Positions 1 to 5,925 of a stretch of DNA of 10,171 nucleotides are shown here, one piece after another. The DNA is from an uncultured Roseburia sp. (lineage in GTDB: Bacteria > Bacillota_A > Clostridia > Lachnospirales > Lachnospiraceae), in contig CAAEAE010000056.1 of assembly GCA_900753715.1 (NCBI GenBank), forward strand, positions 1 to 10,171, given 5' to 3'. The notes under the pieces were generated by a model. The model was not told the origin of the DNA. It made no database searches and was given only the letters and a program-made list of their open reading frames with translations. The position numbers were made by a program, and so were the translations under genes. Within the stretch, counting starts at the first letter, position 1, and each line of letters begins with the position of its first letter.

Positions 1-10
1 AAACAGATAT

Positions 11-84
11 GTGTGTGTAGCTCAGCTGGATAGAGCACTTGGCTACGGACCAAGGTGTCGGGGGTTCGAATCCTCTCACGCACG
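11..84 (+). tRNA. tRNA-Arg (anticodon ACG)
   Basis: A full cloverleaf can be folded. The acceptor strand GTGTGTG (11-17) pairs with CACGCAC (77-83) with one G-U pair, and the discriminator is G84. The anticodon stem CTTGG/CCAAG (38-42, 50-54) encloses loop CTACGGA with anticodon ACG at 45-47. The T-loop TTCGAAT is canonical. ACG is normally read as ICG after TadA deamination (family knowledge). The 3' CCA is not encoded. Its promoter lies outside the window. Confidence 0.97.
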
Positions 85-94
85 TATTTACGAG

Positions 95-138
95 AGTCGA
101 AAGTCTTTAGCAATAGAGATTTTCGGCTTTTTCTTTTT
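95..138 (+). terminator. Rho-independent terminator after tRNA-Arg
   Basis: A 12-bp stem (95-106 with 117-128, two G-U pairs) closes a 10-nt loop and is followed by the T-rich tract TTTTTCTTTTT. It sits 10 bases after the tRNA, so it ends the upstream tRNA unit and insulates coaBC. Confidence 0.88.
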
Positions 139-156
139 GGTTTTAAGGGATTTATA

Positions 157-185
157 TTGCTAATTATTTTAAAAAAGTATAAAAT
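157..185 (+). promoter_or_regulatory. Predicted housekeeping promoter for coaBC
   Basis: A -35-like TTGCTA (157-162, 4/6 match) and a -10 TAAAAT (180-185, 5/6) are separated by exactly 17 bases. They lie just after the upstream terminator and about 75 bases before the coaBC start. This is the best sigma-A-type match in the gap, but the -35 box is weak. Confidence 0.5.
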
Positions 186-259
186 ATGAAACATAGTGAC
201 TGAATGATGAGCAGAACGTTTTATGGCAACGAAGAAGAGGCTTCAATGGAGGGAAAAAG

Positions 260-1456
260 ATGTTACAGGGAAAAACGGTACTCCTGTGTGTGACAGGTGG
301 AATTGCCGCATATAAGATGCCAAATGTGGCACGTATGTTAAAAAAAATGCATTGCAATGTGCATGTGATTATGACTCAGAATGCAACGAATTTTATTACA
401 GCTACAACCTTTGAAACACTTACAGGCAACAAATGTCTGATAGATACATTTGACCGGAATTTTGAATTCTCGGTGGAGCATGTGGCACTTGCAAAACTGG
501 CGGACTTGGTTTTGATTGCACCTGCAACTGCAAATGTAATCGGAAAAATTGCAAATGGAATTGCGGATGATATGCTGACAACGACGGTCATGGCATGCAC
601 CTGTAAGACGCTGGTTGCACCTGCCATGAACCATAATATGTACCATAATTTCATCGTTCAGGAGAATCTGGAAAAATTAAAAAAACACGGATATGAAATC
701 ATAGATCCGGTCTGCGGTATGTTGGCGAATGGAGATACCGGAGACGGAAAACTCCCGTCAGAGGAGGAACTGGTGGATTATGTCGTCCGCGAGCTTGCAT
801 TCCCAAAGGATTTGGCAGGAAAAAAGATTCTGGTTACAGCAGGACCGACCCAGGAGAGCATTGATCCAGTGCGCTATATCACAAATCATTCTACCGGGAA
901 AATGGGCTATGCACTGGCGAAAATGGCAATGCTTCGGGGTGCAGAGGTGACGTTAGTCAGCGGACGGACGGCTTTGGAGCCACCACGTTTTGTGGAGGTT
1001 GTTCCGGTTGTATCGGCAGAGGATATGTATCAGGCGGTGACAACACGCGCAAAAGAGCAGGATATTATTATCAAAGCAGCTGCGGTGGCAGATTATCGTC
1101 CGGCAACAGTAGCCGAAGAGAAAATCAAAAAAACAGAAAATGCGGCAAGCATTAAACTTGAACGCACAAGAGATATTCTTGCGGCATTGGGAGAAGACAA
1201 AGGAAAAACCTGTCTCTGTGGATTTTCCATGGAAACAGAGAATATGCTGGAAAATTCCAGAAAGAAATTAAAAAAGAAAAATCTGGATATGATAGTTGCC
1301 AACAATCTGAAGGTTGAAGGGGCTGGATTTGGTACAGATACGAATGTCATTACAATACTGACGGAAGAAAAAGAATTGGAACTTCCACAGATGAGCAAGG
1401 AAGAGGCTGCAAATCGTATTTTAGATGAACTGATAGAATTGTTGAAACAAAGATAG
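260..1456 (+). CDS. coaBC: Bifunctional CoaBC: phosphopantothenoylcysteine decarboxylase / phosphopantothenate-cysteine ligase
   Basis: This cytoplasmic enzyme catalyses two steps of coenzyme A synthesis. CoaB joins 4'-phosphopantothenate to cysteine using CTP, and CoaC decarboxylates the product using FMN. The CoaC half (about residues 1-180) shows the flavin-binding start TGGIAAYK (12-19), the catalytic His74 in VEHVALAKLAD, and the PAMNHNMY substrate motif (121-128). The CoaB half (from about 188) shows VTAGPTQE, TNHSTGKMG (208-216), AAAVADYRP (273-281), a KIKK lysine cluster (288-291) and ANNL. The 398-residue length is normal. The start is fixed by GGAGGG at 248-253, six bases before the ATG. 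One oddity: the family's ACGD motif, whose Cys is used in decarboxylation, reads ANGD here (Asn157). The gene is first in a unit with the 756-residue protein downstream. Confidence 0.96.
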   Translation: MLQGKTVLLCVTGGIAAYKMPNVARMLKKMHCNVHVIMTQNATNFITATTFETLTGNKCLIDTFDRNFEFSVEHVALAKLADLVLIAPATANVIGKIANGIADDMLTTTVMACTCKTLVAPAMNHNMYHNFIVQENLEKLKKHGYEIIDPVCGMLANGDTGDGKLPSEEELVDYVVRELAFPKDLAGKKILVTAGPTQESIDPVRYITNHSTGKMGYALAKMAMLRGAEVTLVSGRTALEPPRFVEVVPVVSAEDMYQAVTTRAKEQDIIIKAAAVADYRPATVAEEKIKKTENAASIKLERTRDILAALGEDKGKTCLCGFSMETENMLENSRKKLKKKNLDMIVANNLKVEGAGFGTDTNVITILTEEKELELPQMSKEEAANRILDELIELLKQR

Positions 1457-1490
1457 TTGGACAGTGACATCGCTATTATCAGAAAGTATT

Positions 1491-1496
1491 AGGTGA
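1491..1496 (+). promoter_or_regulatory. Ribosome binding site that decides the start at 1502
   Basis: AGGTGA matches the end of the anti-Shine-Dalgarno complement exactly and lies five bases before ATG 1502. An in-frame GTG at 1493 overlaps this site, so it would have no ribosome binding site of its own at proper spacing. ATG 1502 is therefore preferred. Confidence 0.75.
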
Positions 1497-1501
1497 CGTG
1501 C

Positions 1502-3772
1502 ATGGAAACAATAAAAGTACAAAGAAATCAATTGATTGCAAAACAAAAGGATATGGTCCGGAAATGGTACATCGTGCTGGAAGGCTCCGTTGTACAGATG
1601 AACTCCTACGCGAGAATTCTTCTGGAAAAGAACTCTGTTATCGGAATTTCAGAGAGTGGGAGATATCTTTGTGATTATGTCGCAAGGGAAGACTCCACAC
1701 TTGCTGTGTTTAACTATGAGTCTCCGGATGATTTGAAGACATTTTTGAACGGGCAGGAAAATCTGCGGAATCTGATGCTTCGTGCAGCATTAAAGCAGAG
1801 GCATATGCTTCTTGAAACGTATGCAAAATTTCAGACACTTGTAAGACAGTTTCATTCTTTTGTAGAAACAGAGTATAACGATTATACACTGTTTTGCAGT
1901 AAGTATCAGGTAGAGGGACAGAGTTTTTCGAGAATTGATAATTTTAAACCGCTCGAGATGGTACATAGGGCAGAAAACTGGGAGGTAAACAACAGTACAA
2001 GCCTTATCAGAGGATATCTGGACGAATATTTGCAACTCATGCAGAAGGATGACAGTCTTTGTATCGGTGCACTGATGGAAGCTGCGTACCAGATGCGTCG
2101 TGTGATGCAGGGACTGATTGAGATGGTGGAATATCTGCGTTATAACCAGGATATTCTGTTATCGGAGTCGGAAAATGATATTTTTCATTTATATTTTGAA
2201 CTGATGATTCAGGTTCAGGCAAATCACTATGATGCAAAACCGCTTGCCGACCGGATAAACCGCATGATAGGGGTAATCCGTAAATTAAATATTTACGATG
2301 AGAAGCTTGCAAATCGCAGAATTGAAGCCTATCAGAATTACGATTTCACGAAAACGCCGCAGGAGGTTCAGGAGGCAGAAACAGAGGAGAACGGAACAGA
2401 GAGCGTTACGACGGAAGACTGCATGACACATATTCTGACTTATGCCGGATATCAAGCAAAAGATATTGCTAATGCAAAAGCAGCGTTGCAGAAATATCGT
2501 GAGCTTCCTGATTTAATGTCCACAGACACGGAGGCATTTGGACTTAGAAAACAGATAACAGCATTTTTCTATGACGCTTATTATAAGGTATTTATGCGTA
2601 CCATGAAGAATCGGGGGCGTGCTTCTAAAATTGTCCAGATGTTTTTGAATTTCGGATTCATGGACGTTGAAATGGCAGGCGAGGAAAATGCAAGTGCACT
2701 TGAAGATTTGGCAGACCATTTGGAGGTATGCAATTCCAGCCATATTTTTACCATCTATCAGTGGCTGAAATCCATCTATGAGGGCAAAAATGAACCATCC
2801 AAGAATGAATTTGACTTAGACTATAACGGATATCTTGCGGAACTTAAAAAGACAGGAAAGATACGGGCAGAGCAGATAAAAGAATATGCTGCCAACCGGG
2901 AACTTAAGGTGCGCTACGAAATCCAGAATATGTTTACAACCGGAAACCGTGCAACTTATGGAAAGATTACAACATTTTGTCCGATTCTCGGCGAATATGA
3001 TTTGATTAATTCCGTGGAAAAGATGATTGTGACAGCACAGAAAATAGATTCTGCGCTGGATAAGATTCGAGCGGTGGACTTCTCTGTATTTTATCGCGAA
3101 GTGGTATTCTCTGATCCGGATAAGGGAATTAACCGTGAGATGATTATGAAGGAAGTGCTTCCGAATATTATTCTGATGCCGAATGCCGGAACCAGAGCCA
3201 TGATGTGGCAGGAAACAGCAGGTGTGAAGCGTGATACTTCTGCAAGATTTATGATGCCGATTTTTACAGCGGTAGATTTGGATGATATGATGATAGAGAC
3301 AGTCGGAAGATACCGTTGGGAGATTTGCCGTAAAATTCAGGGCGTGCACTGGAATGATATCAGAGAACGTTCTCTTACATCCGAATATTGTGATTATCTG
3401 CAGTTTTATCGTAAGAATCACGAATTGTCCGCGGATGCGAAGGAAAAGATAAAAGCAGCACTTTTGCGTGGTAAAAATAACTACAGAGAGGTATTTACAA
3501 GAGATTACCAGAACTGGATTAAATATGAAGCAAAAGGCAGCTTCCGTCTGAATAAGATTGCGCGAGAGATTCTTGTGACTTATTGTCCATTCTCGAGAGC
3601 AATCCGTGAGGATTTAAAGGTAAATCCAATGTACCAGAACGCGCTTCACCGATTTGAACTTCTCAATGCGAAGAAAGTCCAGCGGTTAAACGGACTTTAT
3701 GACAAATATACGAAGGCTGGAGGAGTCATCAGTCAGGAACTCAAAGATAATATGGATTATTATAGTCTTTAA
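1502..3772 (+). CDS. Large protein with a cyclic-nucleotide-binding-like N-terminal domain, function unknown
   Basis: The product is 756 residues with no signal peptide or clear membrane segment, so it is probably cytoplasmic. Residues 1-75 look like the beta-roll of the CRP/CNBD fold: WYIVLEGSVVQ (22-32) resembles the usual 'yxVxxGxv' strand, followed by a glycine-containing turn (48-53). The phosphate-binding cassette (FGExAL...RxAx) that contacts cAMP or cGMP is missing, so cyclic nucleotide binding is doubtful. Residues 85-280 look largely helical. A linker rich in Glu and Thr (283-306) separates a second part. A region at 540-700 is rich in aromatic and charged residues (for example NAGTRAMMWQE, GRYRWEICRKIQG, TYCPFSRAIRED), and I recognise no family there. 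No helix-turn-helix is evident, so a CRP-type regulator is unlikely. It begins 45 bases after coaBC with no terminator between, so it is probably cotranscribed. Confidence 0.85.
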   Translation: METIKVQRNQLIAKQKDMVRKWYIVLEGSVVQMNSYARILLEKNSVIGISESGRYLCDYVAREDSTLAVFNYESPDDLKTFLNGQENLRNLMLRAALKQRHMLLETYAKFQTLVRQFHSFVETEYNDYTLFCSKYQVEGQSFSRIDNFKPLEMVHRAENWEVNNSTSLIRGYLDEYLQLMQKDDSLCIGALMEAAYQMRRVMQGLIEMVEYLRYNQDILLSESENDIFHLYFELMIQVQANHYDAKPLADRINRMIGVIRKLNIYDEKLANRRIEAYQNYDFTKTPQEVQEAETEENGTESVTTEDCMTHILTYAGYQAKDIANAKAALQKYRELPDLMSTDTEAFGLRKQITAFFYDAYYKVFMRTMKNRGRASKIVQMFLNFGFMDVEMAGEENASALEDLADHLEVCNSSHIFTIYQWLKSIYEGKNEPSKNEFDLDYNGYLAELKKTGKIRAEQIKEYAANRELKVRYEIQNMFTTGNRATYGKITTFCPILGEYDLINSVEKMIVTAQKIDSALDKIRAVDFSVFYREVVFSDPDKGINREMIMKEVLPNIILMPNAGTRAMMWQETAGVKRDTSARFMMPIFTAVDLDDMMIETVGRYRWEICRKIQGVHWNDIRERSLTSEYCDYLQFYRKNHELSADAKEKIKAALLRGKNNYREVFTRDYQNWIKYEAKGSFRLNKIAREILVTYCPFSRAIREDLKVNPMYQNALHRFELLNAKKVQRLNGLYDKYTKAGGVISQELKDNMDYYSL

Positions 3773-3794
3773 AGCAGAAAATGTGTTATGACAT

Positions 3795-3824
3795 AGAAAA
3801 ACCCGGTGAAAACCGGGTTTTTCT
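3795..3824. terminator. Bidirectional rho-independent terminator with GAAA tetraloop
   Basis: A perfect 13-bp inverted repeat (3795-3807 with 3812-3824) closes a GAAA loop. The GC core is ACCCGGT/ACCGGGT. T-rich runs follow the core in both directions (TTTTTCT on the + strand and TTTTTCT on the - strand), so it can stop the coaBC unit and also a leftward transcript. Confidence 0.92.
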
Positions 3825-3905
3825 ATCTGATATAAATCAGATTGGGGAGTATAAATAATTAATAAGGGGTATAAACAGGAAAATATCGTCTGATATTTCC
3901 ACTGC
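3795..3905 (-). ncRNA. Candidate leftward small RNA of about 110 nt (hypothetical)
   Basis: Reading the minus strand, a promoter at 3940-3912 would start transcription near 3905 and the bidirectional terminator would end it near 3795. Within it, hairpin 1 (3900-3878) has a 9-bp stem with one bulged base. Hairpin 2 (3842-3825) has a 7-bp stem ATCTGAT/ATCAGAT with a 4-base loop. The A/T-rich unpaired stretch between them carries TTTATACCCC and TTTATACTCCCC. Such exposed C-rich motifs can pair with Shine-Dalgarno sequences, as in known Gram-positive regulatory RNAs. The elements are seen; transcription and function are inference. The hairpins could instead be the 3' region of the upstream transcript or chance in AT-rich DNA. 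Confidence 0.35.
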
Positions 3906-3911
3906 AATCCT

Positions 3912-3940
3912 AGTATAGCGTATTCAATCCTAAAATGCAA
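3912..3940 (-). promoter_or_regulatory. Predicted leftward promoter
   Basis: On the minus strand, TTGCAT (3940-3935) and TATACT (3917-3912, 5/6 match to TATAAT) are separated by exactly 17 bases, with A/T-rich DNA upstream. No minus-strand gene follows, only hairpins and the terminator. The -35 match is just 3/6, so this is tentative. Confidence 0.4.
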
Positions 3941-3952
3941 TTGAAAATAAAT

Positions 3953-3981
3953 GTATATTTTTTTCTTTTCCTCAAATAATA
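3953..3981 (+). promoter_or_regulatory. Possible forespore (sigma-F/G-like) promoter before the Asn-rich gene
   Basis: GTATA (3953-3957) and AATAATA (3975-3981) are separated by 17 bases. This fits the Bacillus sigma-G pattern (GHATR, 17-18 bases, CATWMTA) except for the first base of the -10 box. No convincing sigma-A promoter is seen before 4039. Chance matches are common in DNA this AT-rich, so this is a weak call. Confidence 0.25.
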
Positions 3982-4028
3982 AGTTTTGCAGTAAGCAAAA
4001 ATTTTTTACGGCAGAAAGGTGCCGGAAT

Positions 4029-4033
4029 GGAGG
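4029..4033 (+). promoter_or_regulatory. Ribosome binding site for the Asn-rich small protein
   Basis: GGAGG ends five bases before ATG 4039, the ideal spacing. An in-frame ATG at 4027 has its own AAAGGTG at 4015-4021, so a 65-residue version is possible. The GGAGG match is the stronger site. Confidence 0.65.
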
Positions 4034-4038
4034 AAAAA

Positions 4039-4224
4039 ATGGCAAAAAACGCTGATACACAGAACAGCTCCAATTGCAGAAATTCTTACGAGCAGAACAA
4101 AAATGAGCAGAATGCATCCAAAAACAACGCCCGCAACACAACAGGCTCTAACAAGACAGAGTCCAACAAAGCAGGTACAAACAGTGCCCGCAATACAACC
4201 GGTTCTGACAGCTACGAGCGTTAA
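4039..4224 (+). CDS. Small Asn-rich hydrophilic protein, function unknown
   Basis: The product is 61 residues with 14 Asn, and is also rich in Ser, Thr, Lys and Gln. It has no hydrophobic segment or signal peptide and one Cys (Cys13), so it is probably disordered and cytoplasmic. A short repeat, ARNTTGS, occurs twice (31-37 and 50-56). The composition recalls gamma-type small acid-soluble spore proteins (SspE), which are rich in Asn, Gln and Thr and carry repeats, but their characteristic repeat sequence is absent, so this is only an analogy. Good ribosome binding sites, a dedicated terminator at 4275 and a possible forespore promoter support a real single-gene unit. Overlapping frames on both strands (4019-4264 forward, 4006-4458 reverse) lack comparable signals. 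The in-frame ATG 4027 is an alternative start. Confidence 0.65.
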   Translation: MAKNADTQNSSNCRNSYEQNKNEQNASKNNARNTTGSNKTESNKAGTNSARNTTGSDSYER

Positions 4225-4274
4225 GCGAACTAGCACAGGCGAAGAAATCCTGCATAGGATGTAAAAAGAGTGAG

Positions 4275-4312
4275 AACAGATTACAGAGGAATTCCTTTGT
4301 AATCTGTTTTTT
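4275..4312 (+). terminator. Strong rho-independent terminator after the Asn-rich gene
   Basis: A 15-bp stem (4275-4289 with 4294-4308, one G-U pair) with loop AATT is followed by an unbroken T run through 4312. It lies 50 bases after the small gene and separates it from the rhodanese gene. Confidence 0.93.
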
Positions 4313-4358
4313 ACTAAAAGGAAGGTTTGTACGCCGGTGCATGGCAGGAGGGCTGTAG

Positions 4359-4661
4359 ATGGGATTTGAAGTGATTCATCCAAGAGAGATGGAGAGGATG
4401 TTAAAGGAAAGATGTGCAATGGTAATTGATGTGAGGAGCCGGGAAGCGTACCGTACATATCATTTTCGTTCAGCGGTCAGTTGTCCATATGAAGAAATAG
4501 AACGTCAGTGTTACCGCTTTCCAAGGCAACAGGTGCTGATATTGTATTGTGAGTATGGGAGCACAAGTCTTTTGGCTGCAAGGATACTTGCGAAAGCCGG
4601 TTATGAGGTATATACAGTTGCAGGTGGAATTCATGCCATCCGCCATTATTTTCATGATTGA
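4359..4661 (+). CDS. Single-domain rhodanese-like protein
   Basis: The product is a 100-residue cytoplasmic protein that is one complete rhodanese domain. Visible landmarks are VIDVRS (22-27), the HFRSAVSCPYEEIE segment (35-48), the active-site loop starting at Cys64 (CEYGSTS, 64-70), and the C-terminal strand and turn GYEVYTVAGGI (81-91). Rhodaneses carry a persulfide on the loop Cys and transfer sulfur to thiols or other acceptors; the acceptor here is unknown. The loop has Thr69 where classic sulfurtransferases often have Arg, so substrate preference may differ. AGGAGGG (4346-4352) precedes the ATG by six bases. The gene follows a strong terminator, but I see no convincing promoter in the 46-base gap, so it may depend on read-through. 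Its stop codon overlaps the next operon's -35 box. Confidence 0.88.
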   Translation: MGFEVIHPREMERMLKERCAMVIDVRSREAYRTYHFRSAVSCPYEEIERQCYRFPRQQVLILYCEYGSTSLLAARILAKAGYEVYTVAGGIHAIRHYFHD

Positions 4662-4686
4662 CATAGAAAATTATAACAGATAATAT
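4658..4686 (+). promoter_or_regulatory. Predicted promoter of the five-gene operon
   Basis: A perfect -35 TTGACA (4658-4663) overlaps the TGA stop of the rhodanese gene. After 17 bases comes TAATAT (4681-4686, 4/6 match); GATAAT at 4679-4684 is an alternative -10 at 15 bases. It leaves a leader of about 55 bases before 4747. Confidence 0.6.
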
Positions 4687-4746
4687 ATAGATAATATTGT
4701 AGGTAAAAAGTAAGAGAAACAGATTTGAAAGGCATGGTTTATAAGG

Positions 4747-5916
4747 ATGAGAACATTTGAGCTGGTGGCACCCTGTCACTTTGGATTAGAAGCGGTGTTA
4801 AAGCGTGAAATATACGAACTGGGATATGAGATAGACCGGGTGGAAGATGGAAGAATTACATTTATAGGCGATGAGGAGGCAATCTGCCGTGCAAATATTT
4901 TCTTAAGAACGGCGGAACGTGTTCTGATTCAGGTGGGAAGATTTCATGCGGAAACATTTGAAGAACTGTTCCAGGGAATCAAGGCGATTCCCTGGGAAAC
5001 ATATATTCCGAAGGATGGAAAATTCTGGGTGAAGAAGGCATCTTCTATTAAAAGTAAGTTGTTTAGTTCTTCGGACATTCAGTCCATTGCCAAGAAGGCA
5101 ATGGTTGAGCGTTTAAAACAGCATTATCACACGGAATGGTTCCCAGAAGATGGGGCAGCTTATCCGGTGCGGATTTTTCTGCTGAAAGATGAGGTGATGG
5201 TCACACTTGATACATCCGGCGATTCCCTTCACAAGAGAGGTTACCGCACGATGACGAGTAAGGCTCCGATTACGGAAACCCTGGCGGCATCACTTTTAAT
5301 GCTGACTCCGTGGAGACCGGACAGAATACTGGTGGATCCGTTCTGCGGAAGTGGAACATTTCCGATTGAAGCAGCAATGATTGCGGCAAATATTGCACCT
5401 GGAATGAACCGTGAATTTACTGCAGAGAGCTGGACCAATCTTATTGATCGCAAGATGTGGTATGAATGTGTCGAAGAGGCGGAAGAAATGATTGACCGCG
5501 ATGTACAGGCAGATATTCAGGGTTATGATATTGATGCGGATGTGGTAAAGGCTGCAAGAGAAAATGCAAAACGTGCGGGAGTGGAACATCTGATTCATTT
5601 CCAGCAGCGTCCGGTTGCAGAACTGCATCATCCGAAAAAGTATGGTTTTATCGTGACAAACCCGCCTTATGGGGAGCGTCTGGAAGAAAAAGCAGATTTG
5701 CCGGAACTTTACGGGCAGATAGGGGAGGCATACAGAGGACTTGATTCCTGGTCAATGTATCTGATTACCAGCTATGAGGATGCAGAACGCTATATAGGAA
5801 GAAAAGCGGATAAAAACCGTAAAATTTATAATGGTATGTTAAAGACTTATTTTTATCAATTTTTAGGACCGAAGCCGCCGAAGAGAAGAGTGGGCGGAAC
5901 GGAAGAACGCATTTAA
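4747..5916 (+). CDS. THUMP domain class I SAM-dependent RNA methyltransferase (YpsC / RlmL N-terminal type)
   Basis: This enzyme methylates a base in structured RNA using S-adenosylmethionine. Relatives (the E. coli RlmL half, B. subtilis YpsC) act, or are predicted to act, on 23S rRNA guanine N2. The ferredoxin-like and THUMP region spans about residues 1-155, with the family start FELVAPCHFGLEAVLKREI. The Rossmann methyltransferase domain follows, with the SAM-binding motif DPFCGSGT (197-204), acidic Asp261 in GYDIDADVV, and catalytic motif IV NPPYGER (305-311). The 389-residue length is normal for the stand-alone form. The start is chosen by family N-terminus: the only nearby Shine-Dalgarno-like sequence is AAGG touching the ATG, with GAAAGG 14 bases upstream, so initiation may be inefficient. 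It is first in the operon, with the protease starting 9 bases after its stop. Confidence 0.93.
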   Translation: MRTFELVAPCHFGLEAVLKREIYELGYEIDRVEDGRITFIGDEEAICRANIFLRTAERVLIQVGRFHAETFEELFQGIKAIPWETYIPKDGKFWVKKASSIKSKLFSSSDIQSIAKKAMVERLKQHYHTEWFPEDGAAYPVRIFLLKDEVMVTLDTSGDSLHKRGYRTMTSKAPITETLAASLLMLTPWRPDRILVDPFCGSGTFPIEAAMIAANIAPGMNREFTAESWTNLIDRKMWYECVEEAEEMIDRDVQADIQGYDIDADVVKAARENAKRAGVEHLIHFQQRPVAELHHPKKYGFIVTNPPYGERLEEKADLPELYGQIGEAYRGLDSWSMYLITSYEDAERYIGRKADKNRKIYNGMLKTYFYQFLGPKPPKRRVGGTEERI

Positions 5917-5925
5917 GGAGTTATA

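Noticed and set aside
1457..1501. Separate promoter before the large protein (TATTAT at 1474-1479)
   Set aside because: No -35-like box lies 15-19 bases upstream, so cotranscription with coaBC is simpler.
2816..3421. Reverse-strand 201-residue frame inside the large gene
   Set aside because: It is a shadow of the coding strand, rich in His, Ile and Cys, with no ribosome binding site or domain.
3686..4141. Reverse-strand 151-residue frame across the 3773-4038 gap
   Set aside because: It runs through the bidirectional terminator and into the end of the large gene, has mixed low-complexity composition and no recognisable domain.
4019..4264. Forward GTG-start 81-residue frame overlapping the Asn-rich gene
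   Set aside because: It overlaps a frame with two good ribosome binding sites, and its own GTG lies within one of them. No coherent protein pattern is seen.
4309..4358. Riboswitch or leader structure before the rhodanese gene
   Set aside because: The gap is under 50 bases and shows only the end of the preceding terminator and a ribosome binding site.
4006..4458. Reverse-strand 150-residue frame rich in Cys, Leu and Val, opposite the Asn-rich gene
   Set aside because: Its composition is what the complement of Asn/Thr/Ser-rich coding gives. It crosses a strong terminator and the rhodanese gene and has no supporting signals.
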